In this document: in pieces, positions 43,496 to 54,805 of the stretch | Layout: each line of letters starts with the position of its first letter | Numbering within the stretch: position 1 is the first letter of the stretch | NCBI RefSeq assembly: GCF_021083185.1 | Contig: NZ_JAIGQB010000013.1 | Coordinates: 33,441-97,440 of the forward strand | From: Nocardioides furvisabuli | GTDB taxonomy: Bacteria > Actinomycetota > Actinomycetes > Propionibacteriales > Nocardioidaceae | DNA: 64,000 nucleotides | Direction: 5' to 3' | The notes under the pieces: generated by a model | What the model was told of the DNA's origin: nothing | Databases searched by the model: none | The model's input: the letters and a program-made list of their open reading frames with translations, nothing else | Position numbers and translations under genes: made by a program

Positions 43496-44697
43496 CGAAC
43501 CGTCCTCGTGGCGGCGCCGCGGCGCTGCCGGCCCAGATCCGGGTCCTGCTGGTCGCCGCCTTCCTCATCGCGGTCGGTTTCGGGCTCGTCTCCCCCGTCC
43601 TGCCTGCCTACGCCCGCACCTTCGACGTCGGTGTGGCCGCCGCGTCGGTCGTCGTGTCGGCCTTCGCCTTCTTCCGCCTCGTCTTCGCCCCCGCCGGCGG
43701 CGCCCTCGTCCAGCGTCTCGGCGAGCGCCCGGTCTACCTCGCCGGGCTCCTCGTCGTCGCTGCGTCGTCCCTGGCCACCGCCTTCGCCCAGACCTACGTC
43801 CAGCTGCTCGTGCTGCGCGGCCTCGGCGGCATCGGGTCGACCATGTTCACCGTGTCCGCGATGGCGCTGCTGGTGCGACTGGCGCCGCCGCACATGCGCG
43901 GGCGGGTCTCGTCGTCGTACGCCAGCGCGTTCCTCATCGGCGGGATGCTCGGCCCGGTGCTCGGCGGTGCGCTCGCCGGCCTCGGGCTGCGGGTGCCGTT
44001 CGTCATGTACGCCGTCGCGCTGGTCGCCGCGGCCGCGCTCGTCGGCGTACGCCTGCGCGAGGCGCGGTTGCGACCGGCCGACGCCGGCTCCCAGCAGCCG
44101 CCCATGCGCCTGCGCGAAGCACTGGCGCACCGGACCTACGTGGCTGCCCTCGGGTCGGGGTTCGCCAACGGGTGGTGCAACTTCGGCGTCCGGGTGGCCG
44201 TCCTGCCGCAGCTCGCGGTCGCCGTGCACGACGACACCTGGGTCGCCGGCGTCGCACTCGCGCTCGCCGCGGCGGGCACCGCCGCCACCCTGCAGGTGTC
44301 GGGCCGCCTGGCCGACTCGGTCGGCCGGCGTCCCCTCGTGGTCGTCGGGCTCCTCGTGACCGCGCTGTCGCTCGGTCCGCTGGGTCTCAGCAGCTCACTC
44401 GCGGTGCTGCTGGCCCTGTCCGTGCTCTCCGGCGTCGGCGCCGGGCTGGTCAATCCCGGCCAGCAGGCCAGCGTGGCCGACGTCGTCGGGTCCGGACGCA
44501 GCGGCGGCACGGTGCTGAGCACCTTCCAGATGTCGCAGGACACGGGCGCGATCCTCGGCCCGGTGCTCGTCGGACTGGTCGCCGACCAGGCCGGTTTCGG
44601 CTGGGCGTTCGCCACCACGGCCGTGGTGAGCGTGCTCGCCATCCCGCTGTGGCTCGCCGCTCCGGAGACCCGTCCTGTGCCTGCTGCCGGCACCTAG
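43492..44697 (+). CDS. MFS transporter (12-helix type)
   Basis: A 401-residue membrane carrier with about 12 hydrophobic segments. Recognisable are F-G-L-V-S-P-V-L-P-A-Y-A (first helix), the R-L-G-E-R-P motif between helices 2 and 3, and L-A-D-S-V-G-R-R-P-L-V in the second half (motif A repeat). It is probably an exporter of the DHA1-like group; substrate unknown. GTG start coupled to the DoxX-like gene. Confidence 0.84.
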   Translation: MTNRPRGGAAALPAQIRVLLVAAFLIAVGFGLVSPVLPAYARTFDVGVAAASVVVSAFAFFRLVFAPAGGALVQRLGERPVYLAGLLVVAASSLATAFAQTYVQLLVLRGLGGIGSTMFTVSAMALLVRLAPPHMRGRVSSSYASAFLIGGMLGPVLGGALAGLGLRVPFVMYAVALVAAAALVGVRLREARLRPADAGSQQPPMRLREALAHRTYVAALGSGFANGWCNFGVRVAVLPQLAVAVHDDTWVAGVALALAAAGTAATLQVSGRLADSVGRRPLVVVGLLVTALSLGPLGLSSSLAVLLALSVLSGVGAGLVNPGQQASVADVVGSGRSGGTVLSTFQMSQDTGAILGPVLVGLVADQAGFGWAFATTAVVSVLAIPLWLAAPETRPVPAAGT

Positions 44698-45539
44698 AGG
44701 GTCGGCAACCAGCTGACCCGCCCGGCGAGGGCGGCGTAACCCACGAAGGCGCCCACGTCGAGCAGGGTGTGGGCGACGACGAACGGCATCACCCGTCCCC
44801 AGCGGCGGAAGAGCCAGCCGAAGAGCAGGCCCATCGCGAGGTTGCCGACGAAGCCGCCGAGGCCCTGGTAGAGGTGGTAGCTGCCGCGCAGCAGCGCCGC
44901 CAGACCGATGGCCGCGGTGTCGCCGAGGCCGAGCTGGCGCAGCCGCACCTGCACGAAGCCCAGCACGACGAGCTCCTCGAGCACGGCGTTCTCGGCCGCG
45001 GCGAGGACGAGGACCGGCACCTGCCACCACTCCCCCGGCAGCGACTGGGCGACCACGGTGAGGTTCGTGCCGAGGGCGAAGGTCGCCAGGTAGAACACGA
45101 CGCCCACCGACCCGACGCCCGCCGCGAGCCACGCACCGCGACCCCAGTCACCCCACGTGCTCCAGCCGCCGTCGCGGGCCCAGACCTCGCGCAGCCGCGT
45201 CCCGGAGCGCACCAGGAGGTAGGCCGCCAGCGCGACCGGGACGAGCGCGAAGCCGATCCTCAGCAGCTGGTAGGTCAGGTCGAGCCACGGCCGGTCGGGG
45301 GCGAGCGAGGTGTTGAGGTTGGCCGCCTGCGAGGACAGCGGCCCCGGTGCGGTGAGCGCCGAGACGATTCTGACGATGCTGTAGACCGCCGACCGCCCGA
45401 GCGAGAGCAGCAGGACGATCGCCAGCTCGGTCCACAGCAGCGCCCGCGCCAGGTCGGGCACGCCGCCGGGGACCGGGGTGTCGCGAAGGCGCCACCACGG
45501 GCGTACGTCGTCGGTGGCGGCACTCACGCGCCCCAGCAT
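44694..45539 (-). CDS. CPBP family intramembrane metalloprotease (type II CAAX prenyl protease-like)
   Basis: About 281 residues with some eight hydrophobic segments. The catalytic motifs of the ABI/CPBP family are present: E-N-A-V-L-E-E-L-V-V-L-G-F (the E-E pair), a later H in Y-H-L-Y-Q-G, and H-T-L-L-D near the end. These intramembrane proteases occur in peptide processing or self-protection; no bacteriocin gene lies nearby. The start is uncertain: ATG at 45539 is used, with an ATG at 45560 and a GTG at 45527 as alternatives. It overlaps the end of the MFS gene by 4 bases. Confidence 0.8.
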   Translation of the reverse strand: MLGRVSAATDDVRPWWRLRDTPVPGGVPDLARALLWTELAIVLLLSLGRSAVYSIVRIVSALTAPGPLSSQAANLNTSLAPDRPWLDLTYQLLRIGFALVPVALAAYLLVRSGTRLREVWARDGGWSTWGDWGRGAWLAAGVGSVGVVFYLATFALGTNLTVVAQSLPGEWWQVPVLVLAAAENAVLEELVVLGFVQVRLRQLGLGDTAAIGLAALLRGSYHLYQGLGGFVGNLAMGLLFGWLFRRWGRVMPFVVAHTLLDVGAFVGYAALAGRVSWLPTL

Positions 45540-45575
45540 CCCCCACGTCGCAACCGGCATCGGCCGGCCGCGCGC

Positions 45576-45651
45576 GCTGTAACGCCGGGTTGGTACATGT
45601 AGACACCCCTGTAGAACATGGGTAGAACAAGCACCAACCCGGCGTTACAGC
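45576..45651. repeat. 19-bp perfect inverted repeat with repeated loop motif, after clpB
   Basis: The arms at 45576-45594 and 45633-45651 are perfect 19-bp inverted copies (ends GCTGTAACG...CGTTACAGC) around a 38-base loop. The loop holds three near-copies of GTAGAACA. It is 12 bases from the clpB stop and about 37 from the protease start, so it could be the clpB terminator, a promoter-region operator, or a small mobile inverted-repeat element. Longest arms of all such structures in the window. Confidence 0.8.
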
Positions 45652-45662
45652 GGTGGCCGGCT

Positions 45663-48245
<2,583 letters not shown>

Positions 48246-48309
48246 CTCTGCTCCTTCGTGGTGGGTGTCGCGGACCACTCTGGCCCTCACCCGTCACAAC
48301 GCGCCAGGA

Positions 48310-48330
48310 GTTGAGTCGATTCCCCTCAAC
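48310..48330. promoter_or_regulatory. HAIR element (HspR operator) of clpB
   Basis: TTGAG (48311-48315) and CTCAA (48325-48329) are separated by nine bases, flanked by G and C, giving GTTGAGT-N7-CCTCAAC. This fits the HspR-associated inverted repeat CTTGAGT-N7-ACTCAAG with two half-site changes. It is 65 bases before clpB. HspR, with DnaK as co-repressor, represses the heat-shock genes in Streptomyces and mycobacteria. HspR itself is outside this window. Confidence 0.75.
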
Positions 48331-48357
48331 TTTGCAGAATTCCCACCACGTGCGGGA

Positions 48358-49535
48358 TCAGCTCGCCGCGAGGTGCGACTCGATGGCGTCGGCGGCCACC
48401 ACGGGTCCGTCCACTGCCCGCATCTCCTCCGCGAGGGCGCGCACCCGCGCCGCGACGTCGGTGTCGGCCGCCACGCGGTCGACGGCGTCGCGGAGCACCT
48501 CGGCCTTGACGTCGTCGCGCTCGAGGTGGATGCCGAGGCCCAGCTCGTCGACCCGCAGGCCGTTGGCGGCTGCTCGTTCATCTGCGGGATCACCACCATC
48601 GGCACACCGTGGTGGAGCGACTCCATGACGCTGTTCATCCCCCCGTGAGTGACGAAGACGGTCGCCTTCTCGAGGACGTCGAGCTGCGGGACGTGACGCT
48701 GCGCGGTGATGTGCGCCGGCAGCCCACCCAGCTCCTCGGGCGTGATGTGGTCGCCGGTCGCGAGCACGACCTCGTAGGGGCTGTCGGCGAGCGCCTCGAC
48801 GGCCATGGGGAAGAACTCCGCCCAGCCGGTGGCGGCGGTGCCGAGCGAGACCAGCAGGGTCGGCCTCTCCGGCGTGCGGGGCTCCCAGCTCCCCTGGAAG
48901 CCCGAGCGGTCACGCAGGCACGGGCCGGCGAAGACGAAGCGCTGGTCGAAGGTGTCGCCGTCGTAGTGGAAGGCGCGGGGCATGAAGATGATGCCGAGCT
49001 CCGGGATGTCCTGGAAGAACGCCATCGGGTCCGGGTCGAGGCCGTACTCGGGCAGCAGCGCGGCGAGCTTGCCCACCATCTCGATGACCTTCTCGTCCTC
49101 GAAGGTCGCCAGCGGGAAGCGAGCCTGGATCGAGAAGCTCTCGTTGATGCCGTACGACGGGAACAGCCGCGCCTGCTCGATCCCGTGCTTCGAGCCGTAG
49201 AACCGCCCGCCCCACGCCATGAAGTCGTGGAGCACCAGGTCGGGGAGGTCGGCACCGAAGTGCCCCTCCGCGGCCGTCACGACGCGCAGCGCGTCGTCGA
49301 GGCAGCGGAGGCCCTCGCCCTGGAGGGCGTCGGCGGTGTAGGGCGAACGGTAGAACTCGCCGAAGGCGGAGTCGTAGACGAGCGGCTCGGCCCCCACGCT
49401 CCTGACGGCCTCGACGAAGTGCTCGGTCACCGTGCACGTGACGCGGTGGCCGCGGGAGACGAGCTCCTCGACGACGGCGAGGTTCGGGTTGATGTGGCCG
49501 ATGGCCGGGAAGTTGAAGACGGCGATGTGTGACAT
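48358..49535 (-). pseudogene. Macrolide-type glycosyltransferase, frameshifted
   Basis: A GT-B glycosyltransferase of the MGT (macrolide-inactivating) family, which transfers UDP-glucose to macrolides. Residues 1-315 read normally: I-G-H-I-N-P-N-L near the start, then the acceptor domain, the donor signature T-H-G-G-M-N-S-V-M-E-S, and V-V-I-P-Q-M-N-E-Q. At 48560-48570 the frame breaks. The expected downstream sequence (A-N-G-L-R-V-D-E-L-G-L-G, then V-R-A-L-A-E-E) continues in another frame and stops at 48358. A one-base deletion in a CC/GG run is the simplest cause. The unbroken reading would end in the clpB promoter (48294). Sequencing error or true inactivation cannot be told apart. Confidence 0.8.
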
Positions 49536-49560
49536 GACGCTCCTGTCCTGGGATCCCGAA

Positions 49561-49582
49561 AACCATACCGTCCGGTCGGTTT
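49561..49582. promoter_or_regulatory. ARE-like operator for the gamma-butyrolactone-type receptor
   Basis: AACCATACCGTCCGGTCGGT with flanking TT matches the ARE pattern A-n-AC-nn-ACCG-nn-CGGT-nn-GTTT at all but one fixed base. The core ACCG-TC-CGGT is a perfect palindrome. It sits 26 bases upstream of the glycosyltransferase start, covering a possible -10 (TATGGT on the minus strand). The ScbR-like receptor encoded next door is the obvious ligand-responsive repressor. Confidence 0.7.
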
Positions 49583-49622
49583 TGATGCCAGACAGATCGA
49601 TGGATCCCGCTGCCGGACGTCG

Positions 49623-50267
49623 TCAGTCAGTGGTGGGCGGCGTCGCACGCACCGTCAGCCTGTTCCGGACGCGCGCCGGGACCAGGCCCGGCAGGAGCAG
49701 GTGCCAGAGGTCCTCGACGCGCTCGACGACGTCCTCCCGACCACTCAGGGCCTCGGACACCAGCTGGGTGCCCGTGAGCGCGGCCACCGCGACGGCGGCG
49801 GCCCGGTCGGGGTCGACGTCCGTGTGCAGCTCGCCGGCGTCACGCGCCTCGACGAACAGCTGCGCGACGGTGCTGACCCACCCCTCGTAGGGGCTGGGGT
49901 CGTCGGTGCGGAAGGTGTTGCGCTCGAGCGTCAGACGGATGCTCGCCCGCACCAAGGGGTCCGACCGGAGAGCGTGGACGAAGCGGAAGCTCAGGTCGAT
50001 GATGCGCTGCATCGCCCACCTCGACTCCGGGGCCTGCGCCTCGCGCCAGTCGGCCTGCTGCTCGATGATCGCTGCGGCGAGGGATTCCTTGGAGTCGAAG
50101 TGGAAGTACAACGCGCCCTTGGTCACCGACGCCTGGTCGAGGATGTCGGCGATGGTGGCCCCGGCGAACCCCTTGCGCTCGAAGACCGCCGCGGCCGCCA
50201 TCAGCACCCCGGTGCGGGTCGCCTCAGCCCTGGCCTGCCCCACTGCCTGCTCCTCGTCGACGGTCAC
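49623..50267 (-). CDS. TetR regulator, gamma-butyrolactone receptor (ScbR/CprB) type
   Basis: A 214-residue TetR-family repressor. The helix-turn-helix (about 30-58) reads F-A-G-A-T-I-A-D-I-L-D-Q-A-S-V-T-K-G-A-L, followed by Y-F-H-F-D-S-K-E-S-L-A, a form typical of the ScbR/ArpA/CprB autoregulator receptors rather than generic TetR. The C-terminal domain (60-214) is the ligand pocket. No AfsA-type butyrolactone synthase gene is in the window. It is 87 bases upstream of the glycosyltransferase, on the same strand. GTG start at 50267. Confidence 0.82.
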   Translation of the reverse strand: MTVDEEQAVGQARAEATRTGVLMAAAAVFERKGFAGATIADILDQASVTKGALYFHFDSKESLAAAIIEQQADWREAQAPESRWAMQRIIDLSFRFVHALRSDPLVRASIRLTLERNTFRTDDPSPYEGWVSTVAQLFVEARDAGELHTDVDPDRAAAVAVAALTGTQLVSEALSGREDVVERVEDLWHLLLPGLVPARVRNRLTVRATPPTTD

Positions 50268-50321
50268 GGTGCGCGCCGGACCAGCACGATCCGACCGGAC
50301 GTATCAGACCACGCCGTGCGC

Positions 50322-51032
50322 TCACGCGCGGCGGAGGAGGTAGGTGTCCATCACCCAGCCGTCGGCCTCCTTCGCCCGCGCCCGGGCGGCGCGAACCTCC
50401 TCGACGACGTCCTCGAGTGGGCCCGCGACCAGCTCCTCTGCCGGACTGCCGAGGTTGGCGCCCCACCAGATGTCCCAGTCGCCGGTGAGGGACGTGGCCT
50501 GCAGCCGACCGTCCAGCATCACGACGAGGTTGTCGTGCCCGGCCGCGACCTCGGCCGCCAGTCGGCGGCCGGTCGTCACCAGAACCGGCCGGCCGACCTC
50601 GTGGAGCACGACGCGGTGCCGGGCCGCCAGGAGCGAGAGCGCGGAGACGCCGGGCAGCACGTCGTACGCCACTCCGAGCCGCTCGACGACGCGGATGGTC
50701 GAGTCGTAGAACGCCGGATCGCCCCACACCAGGAACCCGACAGTGCCCGGACGCTGCGCCACCACGGAGCCGTACGCCGTCGCACGGGCGTCGTGCCACT
50801 CGAGGACCGCACCGTCGTAGTCCGCGGGGTCGTCGCGGTCGCGCGGCGGGTCGGGGACGGCGACCAGCTCGACGCCCAGGTCGGCGCAGATCGCCCTGCG
50901 AAGAGCCAGCAACGGATCGTCCGGCCCCTTGTCGGCGGCGATGACGTAGTCGCAGCCGGCGATCGCCTCACGCGCCTCGAGGGTCAGCTGGTCCGGGTGG
51001 CACCCCATCCCGACGACCCGGATGCGCGTCAC
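50322..51032 (-). CDS. cobF: Precorrin-6A synthase (deacetylating)
   Basis: Methylates C-1 and removes the extruded acetate to give precorrin-6A, an enzyme found only in the aerobic cobalamin pathway. The 236 residues form a tetrapyrrole methylase: R-V-V-G-M-G-C-H-P-D-Q-L-T-L-E-A at the N-terminus is the glycine-rich loop and W-G-D-P-A-F-Y-D-S near 105 is the second signature. GTG start overlaps the cobN stop (GTGA). CobF identity follows from the G-M-G-C-H-P-D start and the context. Confidence 0.9.
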   Translation of the reverse strand: MTRIRVVGMGCHPDQLTLEAREAIAGCDYVIAADKGPDDPLLALRRAICADLGVELVAVPDPPRDRDDPADYDGAVLEWHDARATAYGSVVAQRPGTVGFLVWGDPAFYDSTIRVVERLGVAYDVLPGVSALSLLAARHRVVLHEVGRPVLVTTGRRLAAEVAAGHDNLVVMLDGRLQATSLTGDWDIWWGANLGSPAEELVAGPLEDVVEEVRAARARAKEADGWVMDTYLLRRA

Positions 51033-54000
51033 CGGTCCTCCAGCTCGCCCTCGACGTCGAGGTAGACCTGCTGCAGCGCGGCCACCACCTCGGCGTCCGG
51101 CTCCTCCCACAGCCCGCGCTCGGCGGCCTCGTGCAGCCGCTCGACGATGCCCCGCAGCGCCCACGGGTTGGATGTCCGCAGGAACTGCTGGTTGGTCTCG
51201 TCGAGGACGTACTCCTTCGCCAGCGACTCGTACATCCAGTCGTGGACGACGCCCGCGGTCGCGTCGAAGCCGAAGAGGTAGTCGACGGTCGCGGCGAGCT
51301 CGAAGGCGCCCTTGTAGCCGTGACGCTGCATCGCCGCGATCCACCGCGGGTTGACCACGCGCGAGCGGAAGACACGGTTCGTCTCCTCCTGCAGCGTGCG
51401 GGTGCGCACCGCGTCGGGGGTCGTCGAGTCGCCGACGTACGCCTTGGGGTCGCTGCCGGTCAGCGCGCGGACCGTGGCGACCATGCCGCCGTGGTACTGG
51501 AAGTAGTCGTCGCTGTCGGCGATGTCGTGCTCGCGGGTGTCGACGTTCTTGGCCGCGACCTTGATCCGTCGGTAGTTGGTGCGCATGTCGTCCGCGGCCG
51601 GCGCCCCGTCGAGGTCGCGGCCGTAGGCGAAGCCGCCCCACGCCGTGTAGACCTCGGCCAGGTCGTCGTCGCTGCGCCAGTTGCCGGACTCGACGACCTG
51701 GAGGATGCCGGCGCCGTACGAGCCAGGCTTGGAGCCGAAGATCCGTGTGGTCGAGCGCCGCTCGTCGCCGTGCTCGGCCAGGTCGGCGCGCGCGTGCGCC
51801 CGGACGTGGTTGTGCTCGTCGGGCTCGTCGAGGCCCGCCACGAGGCGTACGGCGTCGTCGAGCATGGCGACCACGTGCGGGAAGGCGTCGCGGAAGAACC
51901 CCGAGATCCGCACCGTGACGTCGATGCGCGGGCGGTCGAGCTCGTCGAGCGGGATCACCTGCAGGTCGCTGACGCGCCGCGACGCCTCGTCCCACACAGG
52001 GCGTACGCCGAGGAGGGCGAGCACCTCGGCCACGTCGTCGCCGCTGGTGCGCATCGCGCTCGTGCCCCAGACGGACAGGCCGACGGACTCCGGCCAGCCG
52101 CCGGTCTCGTCGACGTACTTCGCGACGAGCGACTCCGCCATCGCCTGCCCGGTCTGCCACGCCAGGCGCGACGGCACCGCGCGCGGGTCGACGGTGTAGA
52201 AGTTGCGACCGGTCGGGAGCACGTTGACCAGCCCGCGCAGCGGCGAGCCCGACGGCCCGGCGGCGACGAAGCCGCCGTCGAGCGCGTGGACGACCGCGTC
52301 CATCTCGTCGGTGGTGCGCGCCAGGCGCGGCACGACCTGGGTGGCCGCGAACTCCAGCACCCGCTGCACCTCGGGGTCGTCGTGCAGCTCCGCCGCACGC
52401 GCGGGGTCCCAGTCGGCCTTGTCCATCTGCTCGACGAGGTCACGCGCGATGGCCTCGACGCGGTCGGTCTCGACCGTCTCCCCGCCCACCAGACCCAGCG
52501 CCGCCCGCAACCCCGGCACCGCCTGCGCCTGCCCCCCGAACACCTGCGCGGCCCGCAGGATCGCCAGCACCAGGTCGACCCGCGCCTCCCCCGTCGGCGC
52601 CTCGCCGAGCACGTGCAGCCCGTCGCGGATCTGCGCGTCCTTGATCTCGCAGAGCCACCCGTCGACGTGCATGATGAAGTCGTCGAACTCCTCGTCGTCC
52701 GGCTGCTCGTCCAGCCCGAGGTCGCGATGCATCTCGGCGGCGTGCATCAGCTGCCAGATCTCACCGCGGATCGCCGGCAGCTTCGCCGGGTCCATCGCGG
52801 CGATGTTGGCGTGCTCGTCGAGGAGCTGCTCGAGGCGGGCGATGTCGCCGTACGACTCGGCGCGCGCCATCGGGGGGATGAGGTGGTCGACGATCGTCGC
52901 GTGGGCGCGGCGCTTGGCCTGCGCGCCCTCGCCGGGGTCGTTGACGAGGAACGGGTAGACCATGGGCAGGTCGCCGAGCGCCGCGTCGGTGCCGCAGCTG
53001 GCGGAGAGCGCGGCGTTCTTGCCGGGCAGCCACTCCAGCGAGCCGTGCTTGCCGAGGTGGACGACCGCGTCGGCTCGGAAGCCATGCTCGAGCCACCTGT
53101 AGGCACCGAGGTAGTGGTGCGTCGGCGCGAGGTCGGGGTCGTGGTAGATCGCGATCGGGTTCTCCCCGAACCCGCGCGGCGGCTGGATGAGCAGCACGAC
53201 GTTGCCGGCGCGCACGGTCGCGAGCACGAGCTCACCGGCATCGTTGACGAAGAGCGAGCCGGGTGCCTCGCCCCACGCCTCGACCATGTCGGCGCGGAGG
53301 TCCGCGGGCAGGTCGGCGGTCCACGCGGCGTACTGCTCCGGCGTGATCCGCACGTGCGCGTCGGTGAGCTGGGCGTGCGTCAGCCACTCCTCGTCCTGCC
53401 CGCCCGCGGCGATCAGCGCATGGATCAGCGCATCGCCCTTCTCCGTGTCGGTCGCGTCGCGGTCGAGGATCTCGACGACCTCGCCGTCGCCCAGGTCGTA
53501 CCCCTCCTCCCGCAACCGCTGCAGCATCCGGATCGCGGAGACGGGGGTGTCGAGCCCGACGGCGTTGCCGATGCGCGCGTGCTTGGTGGGGTAGGCCGAC
53601 AGCACGAGCGCGAGCCGCTTCTCGGCGTTCGGGATGTGCCGCAGCCGGGCGTGCCTGACCGCGATGCCCGCGACCCGGGCGCAGCGCTCGGGGTCGGCGA
53701 CGTAGCGCGGGAGGCCGTCGGCGTCGACCTCCTTGAAGGAGAACGGCGCGGTGATGATGCGCCCGTCGAACTCCGGGATCGCGATCTGGGTAGCGGAGTC
53801 CATGGGGCTGACGCCGTCGTCGGACGCCTCCCACTCGGCGCGGCTGGAGGTGAGGCAGAGGCCCTGGATGATCGGGATGTCGAGCGCCGACATCCGGGCG
53901 ACGTCCCACGACTCGTCGTCGCCGCCCGCGCTCGCGCCCGCCGGCACGCTGCCGCCGGCGGCCAGCACGGTGACGATCAGTGCGTCCAGCGTGCCGAGGG

Positions 54001-54637
54001 CGTCGTACAGCTCGTCGGGCGCGGACCGCAGGGACCCGGCGAAGATGGGTACGCCGACCGCGTGGCCCGTCGCGTCGATCGCGTCGGCGAGGGCGTGGGC
54101 GAAGGCGGTGTTCCCGCTGGCCTCGTGGGCGCGGTAGTAGAGCACCCCGACCCTCACCCCCTCGGTGGTTGAGGTGCGAGGAGCGCCAGCGACGAGCCTC
54201 GAAACCACCTCCCGCTCAGCGACCCCCCACTGCGCCAGCACCTGCGGCGGCTCGAACCCCTCCCCCGTCAGCAGCACCGTGTCGGAGAGGAAGGCGTGGA
54301 GCTGCCGGAGGTTGGCCGGCCCGCCCTCGGCGAGGTAGCGGTGCGCCTCGGCCGCGACGCCGATCGGCACCGACGACAGCTCCATCAGCTCGGCGCTCGG
54401 CGACTGCTCGCCACCGAGCACGACGACGGGCATCCCGGTCGCGGCGACCCGCGTGAAGCCGGAGCAGAGATCCTGGGGCGAGCCGAGCAACCGGCCGACG
54501 ACGAGGTCACAGCCCTCGATCACCTCGGCCATCGACTGGTGCCCGGGTCGCGCCGGGTTGGCCAGGACGTAGTCGGCGCCGGACTCCCGCGCGCTCAGCA
54601 GGTCGGTGTCGGACGTGGACAGCAGTGCGATGCGCAC
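51029..54637 (-). CDS. cobN: Cobaltochelatase subunit CobN
   Basis: The 1202-residue large subunit that inserts cobalt into hydrogenobyrinic acid a,c-diamide in the aerobic pathway, with CobS/CobT-like ATPases. Family hallmarks: W-G-E-A-P-G-S-L (455-462), H-Y-L-G-A-Y-R-W-L-E-H-G-F (~510-522), H-L-G-K-H-G-S-L-E-W-L-P-G-K (527-540) with the metal-site histidines, and the conserved G-R-N-F-Y-T-V-D-P in the second half. Length is normal. GTG start preceded by GGAGG. Residues near 145-157 (R-L-V-A-G-A-P-R-T-S-T-T-E) are encoded by an interspersed palindromic repeat, an unusual insertion. It lies behind a cobalamin riboswitch. Confidence 0.94.
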   Translation of the reverse strand: MRIALLSTSDTDLLSARESGADYVLANPARPGHQSMAEVIEGCDLVVGRLLGSPQDLCSGFTRVAATGMPVVVLGGEQSPSAELMELSSVPIGVAAEAHRYLAEGGPANLRQLHAFLSDTVLLTGEGFEPPQVLAQWGVAEREVVSRLVAGAPRTSTTEGVRVGVLYYRAHEASGNTAFAHALADAIDATGHAVGVPIFAGSLRSAPDELYDALGTLDALIVTVLAAGGSVPAGASAGGDDESWDVARMSALDIPIIQGLCLTSSRAEWEASDDGVSPMDSATQIAIPEFDGRIITAPFSFKEVDADGLPRYVADPERCARVAGIAVRHARLRHIPNAEKRLALVLSAYPTKHARIGNAVGLDTPVSAIRMLQRLREEGYDLGDGEVVEILDRDATDTEKGDALIHALIAAGGQDEEWLTHAQLTDAHVRITPEQYAAWTADLPADLRADMVEAWGEAPGSLFVNDAGELVLATVRAGNVVLLIQPPRGFGENPIAIYHDPDLAPTHHYLGAYRWLEHGFRADAVVHLGKHGSLEWLPGKNAALSASCGTDAALGDLPMVYPFLVNDPGEGAQAKRRAHATIVDHLIPPMARAESYGDIARLEQLLDEHANIAAMDPAKLPAIRGEIWQLMHAAEMHRDLGLDEQPDDEEFDDFIMHVDGWLCEIKDAQIRDGLHVLGEAPTGEARVDLVLAILRAAQVFGGQAQAVPGLRAALGLVGGETVETDRVEAIARDLVEQMDKADWDPARAAELHDDPEVQRVLEFAATQVVPRLARTTDEMDAVVHALDGGFVAAGPSGSPLRGLVNVLPTGRNFYTVDPRAVPSRLAWQTGQAMAESLVAKYVDETGGWPESVGLSVWGTSAMRTSGDDVAEVLALLGVRPVWDEASRRVSDLQVIPLDELDRPRIDVTVRISGFFRDAFPHVVAMLDDAVRLVAGLDEPDEHNHVRAHARADLAEHGDERRSTTRIFGSKPGSYGAGILQVVESGNWRSDDDLAEVYTAWGGFAYGRDLDGAPAADDMRTNYRRIKVAAKNVDTREHDIADSDDYFQYHGGMVATVRALTGSDPKAYVGDSTTPDAVRTRTLQEETNRVFRSRVVNPRWIAAMQRHGYKGAFELAATVDYLFGFDATAGVVHDWMYESLAKEYVLDETNQQFLRTSNPWALRGIVERLHEAAERGLWEEPDAEVVAALQQVYLDVEGELEDR
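54164..54209. repeat. Interspersed palindromic repeat, copy A, inside cobN
   Basis: A 46-base imperfect palindrome with arms GGTGGTT/AACCACC and inner GAGG/CCTC. It matches copy B (54806-54843) closely and copy C in outline. It is in frame within cobN and encodes part of a linker. Confidence 0.7.
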
Positions 54638-54673
54638 GGATCCTCCTCGGGGTTCTCGCCCCTCTGATGGGAT

Positions 54674-54768
54674 CCGCGTGGGCCAGTATCTGGCTACGGG
54701 CCTGCGCGCAGGCCCTCACAGTGGCGGAACCGCCCCGGAATGACACCGGGTTCCTGGGTCCCACGCGG
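54674..54768 (-). ncRNA. Cobalamin riboswitch 1, upstream of cobN
   Basis: On the minus strand, CCGCGTGGG (54768-54760) and CCCACGCGG (54682-54674) close helix P1. The conserved core GGAACCCGGTG and TTCCGGGGCGGTTCCGCCACTGT (the B12 box) lies at about 54720-54752, and GCCAGATACTGGCC follows. All main consensus blocks are present. It should repress cobN-cobF when adenosylcobalamin is bound. TAGGCT at 54786-54781 lies upstream as the probable -10. Confidence 0.85.
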
Positions 54769-54780
54769 AGTGGTGCGGCG

Positions 54781-54786
54781 AGCCTA
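54781..54786 (-). promoter_or_regulatory. -10 hexamer of the cobN riboswitch transcript
   Basis: TAGGCT on the minus strand, 13 bases before the first base of riboswitch 1. The RNA must start between them, so the hexamer acts as a -10. Confidence 0.6.
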
Positions 54787-54805
54787 GCGGCAGCCCCACC
54801 TCTTC

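Noticed and set aside
48294..48357. Glycosyltransferase end at 48294 in the unbroken frame
   Set aside because: The last 100 residues in that frame are Ser/Arg-rich and unlike the family; the other frame gives the expected sequence.
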